A DNA stretch of 7,338 nt from a bacterium. GTDB taxonomy: Bacteria > Desulfobacterota > DSWW01. The position numbers were made by a program, and so were the translations under genes. The number at the start of each line of letters is the position of its first letter. The first letter of the stretch is position 1. The notes beneath the pieces were generated by a model. The model was not told where the DNA came from. It worked only from the letters and a program-made list of their open reading frames with translations, and ran no database searches. Below, piece after piece: positions 6,015 to 7,338 of this stretch. The DNA lies in contig JAUWSZ010000100.1 in the NCBI GenBank assembly GCA_030609865.1, forward strand, positions 1 through 7,338, given 5' to 3'.

Positions 6015-7123
6015 GGGATGGACAAGAGGAAAGATACGGGTGCCCCATAAAACCGGACGGTGTTCCTGGAACGCAGAGGACCCAGCTCCAGGACATCTTT
6101 CAGGTCCTCTGCAACCCAGATCGTGCCGTCTTGTTCCACAAAGACCCCCCTTGCACCCGGGAATCGCCTCAGCAAGGCGATCCCGTCTTGCCTGCCCATG
6201 ACCATGACCGCCGTGGCCAGGGCATCGGCGATGAACGACTCTTCCGCAATCACCGTGGCGCTCAGGAGGCCTTCGACAGGCCGGCCCGTTCCGGGGTCCA
6301 TGATGTGGGCAAACTTCCCCTCTTCCGCTTCGAAGTAGCGTTCATACGTACCCGAAGTGACCACCGCTCCTTCCTGTAATGAGAAAAACCCGAGCAGGCG
6401 GCCCTCTTCGAAAGGATCCTGTACCCCGATACGCCACGGGGGACTCTCGGCACTGCCTGACGCGCAAATATCGCCTCCCGCATTGATCAATGCGTCCCGG
6501 AGTCCCCTTCTGTTCAGCAAGGCCATTGCCTGGTCCACAATGTAGCCCTTCGCAATCCCTCCCAAGTCGAGGCGCATTCCTTCCTTCTCGAGGAAGACCG
6601 TTTTCATCTCCCGGTCGACGTGCACCCGCTGATAGCCGACTCGATCCAGAGCCTCCCGGACAGCCTCCTCCCCGGGCAGCCTGCCTCCCCCCTCTCGCTG
6701 GATGTCCCCCCAAACGGCCTCCACCGATCCAACCGTCGCATCAAAGGCGCCCCCCGTCATCCGGGATAGGGTCAGGGATTTCTCGATCACATCCAGAAGC
6801 TCGCGAGAGACCTTCACCGGCGCCTTGCCTGCCGCCGCATTGATCTTGACGAGTTCGGAAGCAGGGCTGTACAGGCTCATTCGGGAGGAAAGTGCCTCCA
6901 TGCGATCCAGGGTCGACCGAACCGCCTCGGCCCCGGTCCCCTCTCCCGTCGTCCGCCACACGACCTCGACCAGAGTGCCCATCATCGGCCTGGTGATTCG
7001 TTTGATCCCCTGCTTCGCGGGTCCCTTCGGAGAACAGCTGCACAAGAGGCAACAACCCAGCAGCGCCAAGAAACGGGAGCAGGCCCTCCACCCTTCAACT
7101 CGGGGCTTCATATGATGATCCAT
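5969..7123 (-). CDS. apbE: FAD:protein FMN transferase, ApbE lipoprotein
   Basis: ApbE transfers FMN from FAD, in a Mg-dependent reaction, to a Thr or Ser of periplasmic-side targets such as RnfG/NqrC-type subunits. Here 384 aa. The N-terminus has basic residues, a hydrophobic core (FLALLGCCLL) and a lipobox LCSC with Cys30 as the likely lipidated residue, predicting a membrane-anchored exported lipoprotein. Family landmarks: TRPMMGTLVEV (44-54), SRMSLYSPASELVKINA (80-96), GGAFDATVG (124-132), DLGGIAKGYIVDQA (186-199), NAGGDI (214-219), TSGTYERYF (256-264), HIMDPGTGRPV (273-283) and DALATAVMVMG (300-310). The recognisable family core ends near residue 347; the last 37 residues are unlike the family and their end overlaps the GNAT gene. 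ATG 7123 and ATG 7111 are both possible starts, with no clear ribosome-binding site. It lies 24 bp after the hydrolase gene, probably in the same operon. No RnfG or NqrC target gene is in the window. Confidence 0.95.
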   Translation of the reverse strand: MDHHMKPRVEGWRACSRFLALLGCCLLCSCSPKGPAKQGIKRITRPMMGTLVEVVWRTTGEGTGAEAVRSTLDRMEALSSRMSLYSPASELVKINAAAGKAPVKVSRELLDVIEKSLTLSRMTGGAFDATVGSVEAVWGDIQREGGGRLPGEEAVREALDRVGYQRVHVDREMKTVFLEKEGMRLDLGGIAKGYIVDQAMALLNRRGLRDALINAGGDICASGSAESPPWRIGVQDPFEEGRLLGFFSLQEGAVVTSGTYERYFEAEEGKFAHIMDPGTGRPVEGLLSATVIAEESFIADALATAVMVMGRQDGIALLRRFPGARGVFVEQDGTIWVAEDLKDVLELGPLRSRNTVRFYGAPVSFLLSIPQVSGSFFPGNQRWA

Positions 7124-7147
7124 TCGACAAGGGGGGACGGGCCGGAT

Positions 7148-7338
7148 TCAGGCCGGCTCGCAGCCCCCATTTCCCTCCGTTCTTCGGATCTTCCCTTCCT
7201 TGATCAGCTTCACCAGGTGGGCTTCCACGGAGAAGTAGGCCATGCCGTGGAAGGATTCCGGGATGTCCGTGTAGATCGCCGACACCAGATCCTCTGTTCT
7301 ACGAGTGCCCGAGCGAGCGCCCTCCAAGATGGCCCGTT
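7148..7338 (-). CDS. C-terminal winged-helix part of a LACTB2-like MBL-fold hydrolase (partial)
   Basis: A minus-strand frame enters from the right edge and ends at TGA (7148-7150) after 62 visible residues. It reads RAILEGARSGTRRTEDLVSA, then IYTDIPESFHGMAYFSVEAH and LVKLIKEGKIRR. This matches the C-terminal winged-helix segment of LACTB2-type metallo-beta-lactamase-fold hydrolases, where R-x-x-x-I-L followed by a T-x-E-D/E-L-V-x-x-I-Y motif, and then a helix ending in K-L-x-x-E-G-K-I, are typical. The metal-binding HxHxDH domain would lie outside the window. Relatives include zinc-dependent RNA or thioester hydrolases; the substrate is unknown. The stop is 24 bp before the apbE start on the same strand, so the two are likely co-transcribed. 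The identification rests on the short tail only. Confidence 0.75.
   Translation of the reverse strand, partial: RAILEGARSGTRRTEDLVSAIYTDIPESFHGMAYFSVEAHLVKLIKEGKIRRTEGNGGCEPA

Overview
The window is GC-rich bacterial chromosomal DNA. Its gene set is an HflX GTPase with a long N-terminal domain, an AzgA-type NCS2 permease, a lipoprotein ApbE, a LACTB2-like metallo-hydrolase, and an archaeal/delta-type AIR-synthase-related protein. That set, and the style of the proteins, suggests an anaerobic Desulfobacterota (deltaproteobacterial) lineage or a relative. This is inferred from protein character only; no rRNA or other phylogenetic marker is present. I saw no phage, CRISPR, tRNA or transposase.

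Layout. (1) 1-240: a probable divergent intergenic region, possibly with the 5' end of an unidentified minus-strand gene (1-76) and a TATAAT box. (2) 241-1929, plus strand: hflX. The reading frame and the conserved HflX N-terminus run 64 codons upstream of the first ordinary start (GTG 433), back to an ATA codon with a well-placed ribosome-binding site. (3) 1930-2060: a convergent intergenic region with a weak hairpin and an inverted/direct repeat cluster built on CTAATACCTAA. (4) 2061-3398, minus: NCS2 purine permease. (5) 3553-4140, minus: small regulator joining a MerR-type HTH to a receiver-like domain whose phosphoacceptor Asp is Gly. (6) 4210-5247, minus: AIR-synthase-related ATP-binding protein lying directly upstream of the regulator, probably in one transcript. 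(7) 5248-5414: intergenic region with two small hairpins and a good sigma-70-like promoter for the next gene. (8) 5442-6014, plus: GNAT acetyltransferase. (9) 5969-7123, minus: ApbE flavin transferase lipoprotein whose 3' end overlaps the GNAT gene tail to tail. (10) 7148-7338, minus: the C-terminal winged-helix part of a metallo-beta-lactamase-fold hydrolase, 24 bp upstream of apbE and probably co-transcribed with it.

How the genes work together. Most genes are housekeeping or single functions: ribosome rescue, purine uptake, protein flavinylation, acetylation. The least understood unit is the pair of AIR-synthase-related protein and HTH/pseudo-receiver protein. The first belongs to the PurM/HypE/ThiL/SelD superfamily but lacks the hallmarks of SelD and of true HypE. 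The second looks like a phosphorylation-independent transcription factor. The two most notable observations are this pair and the apparent non-canonical ATA start of hflX.
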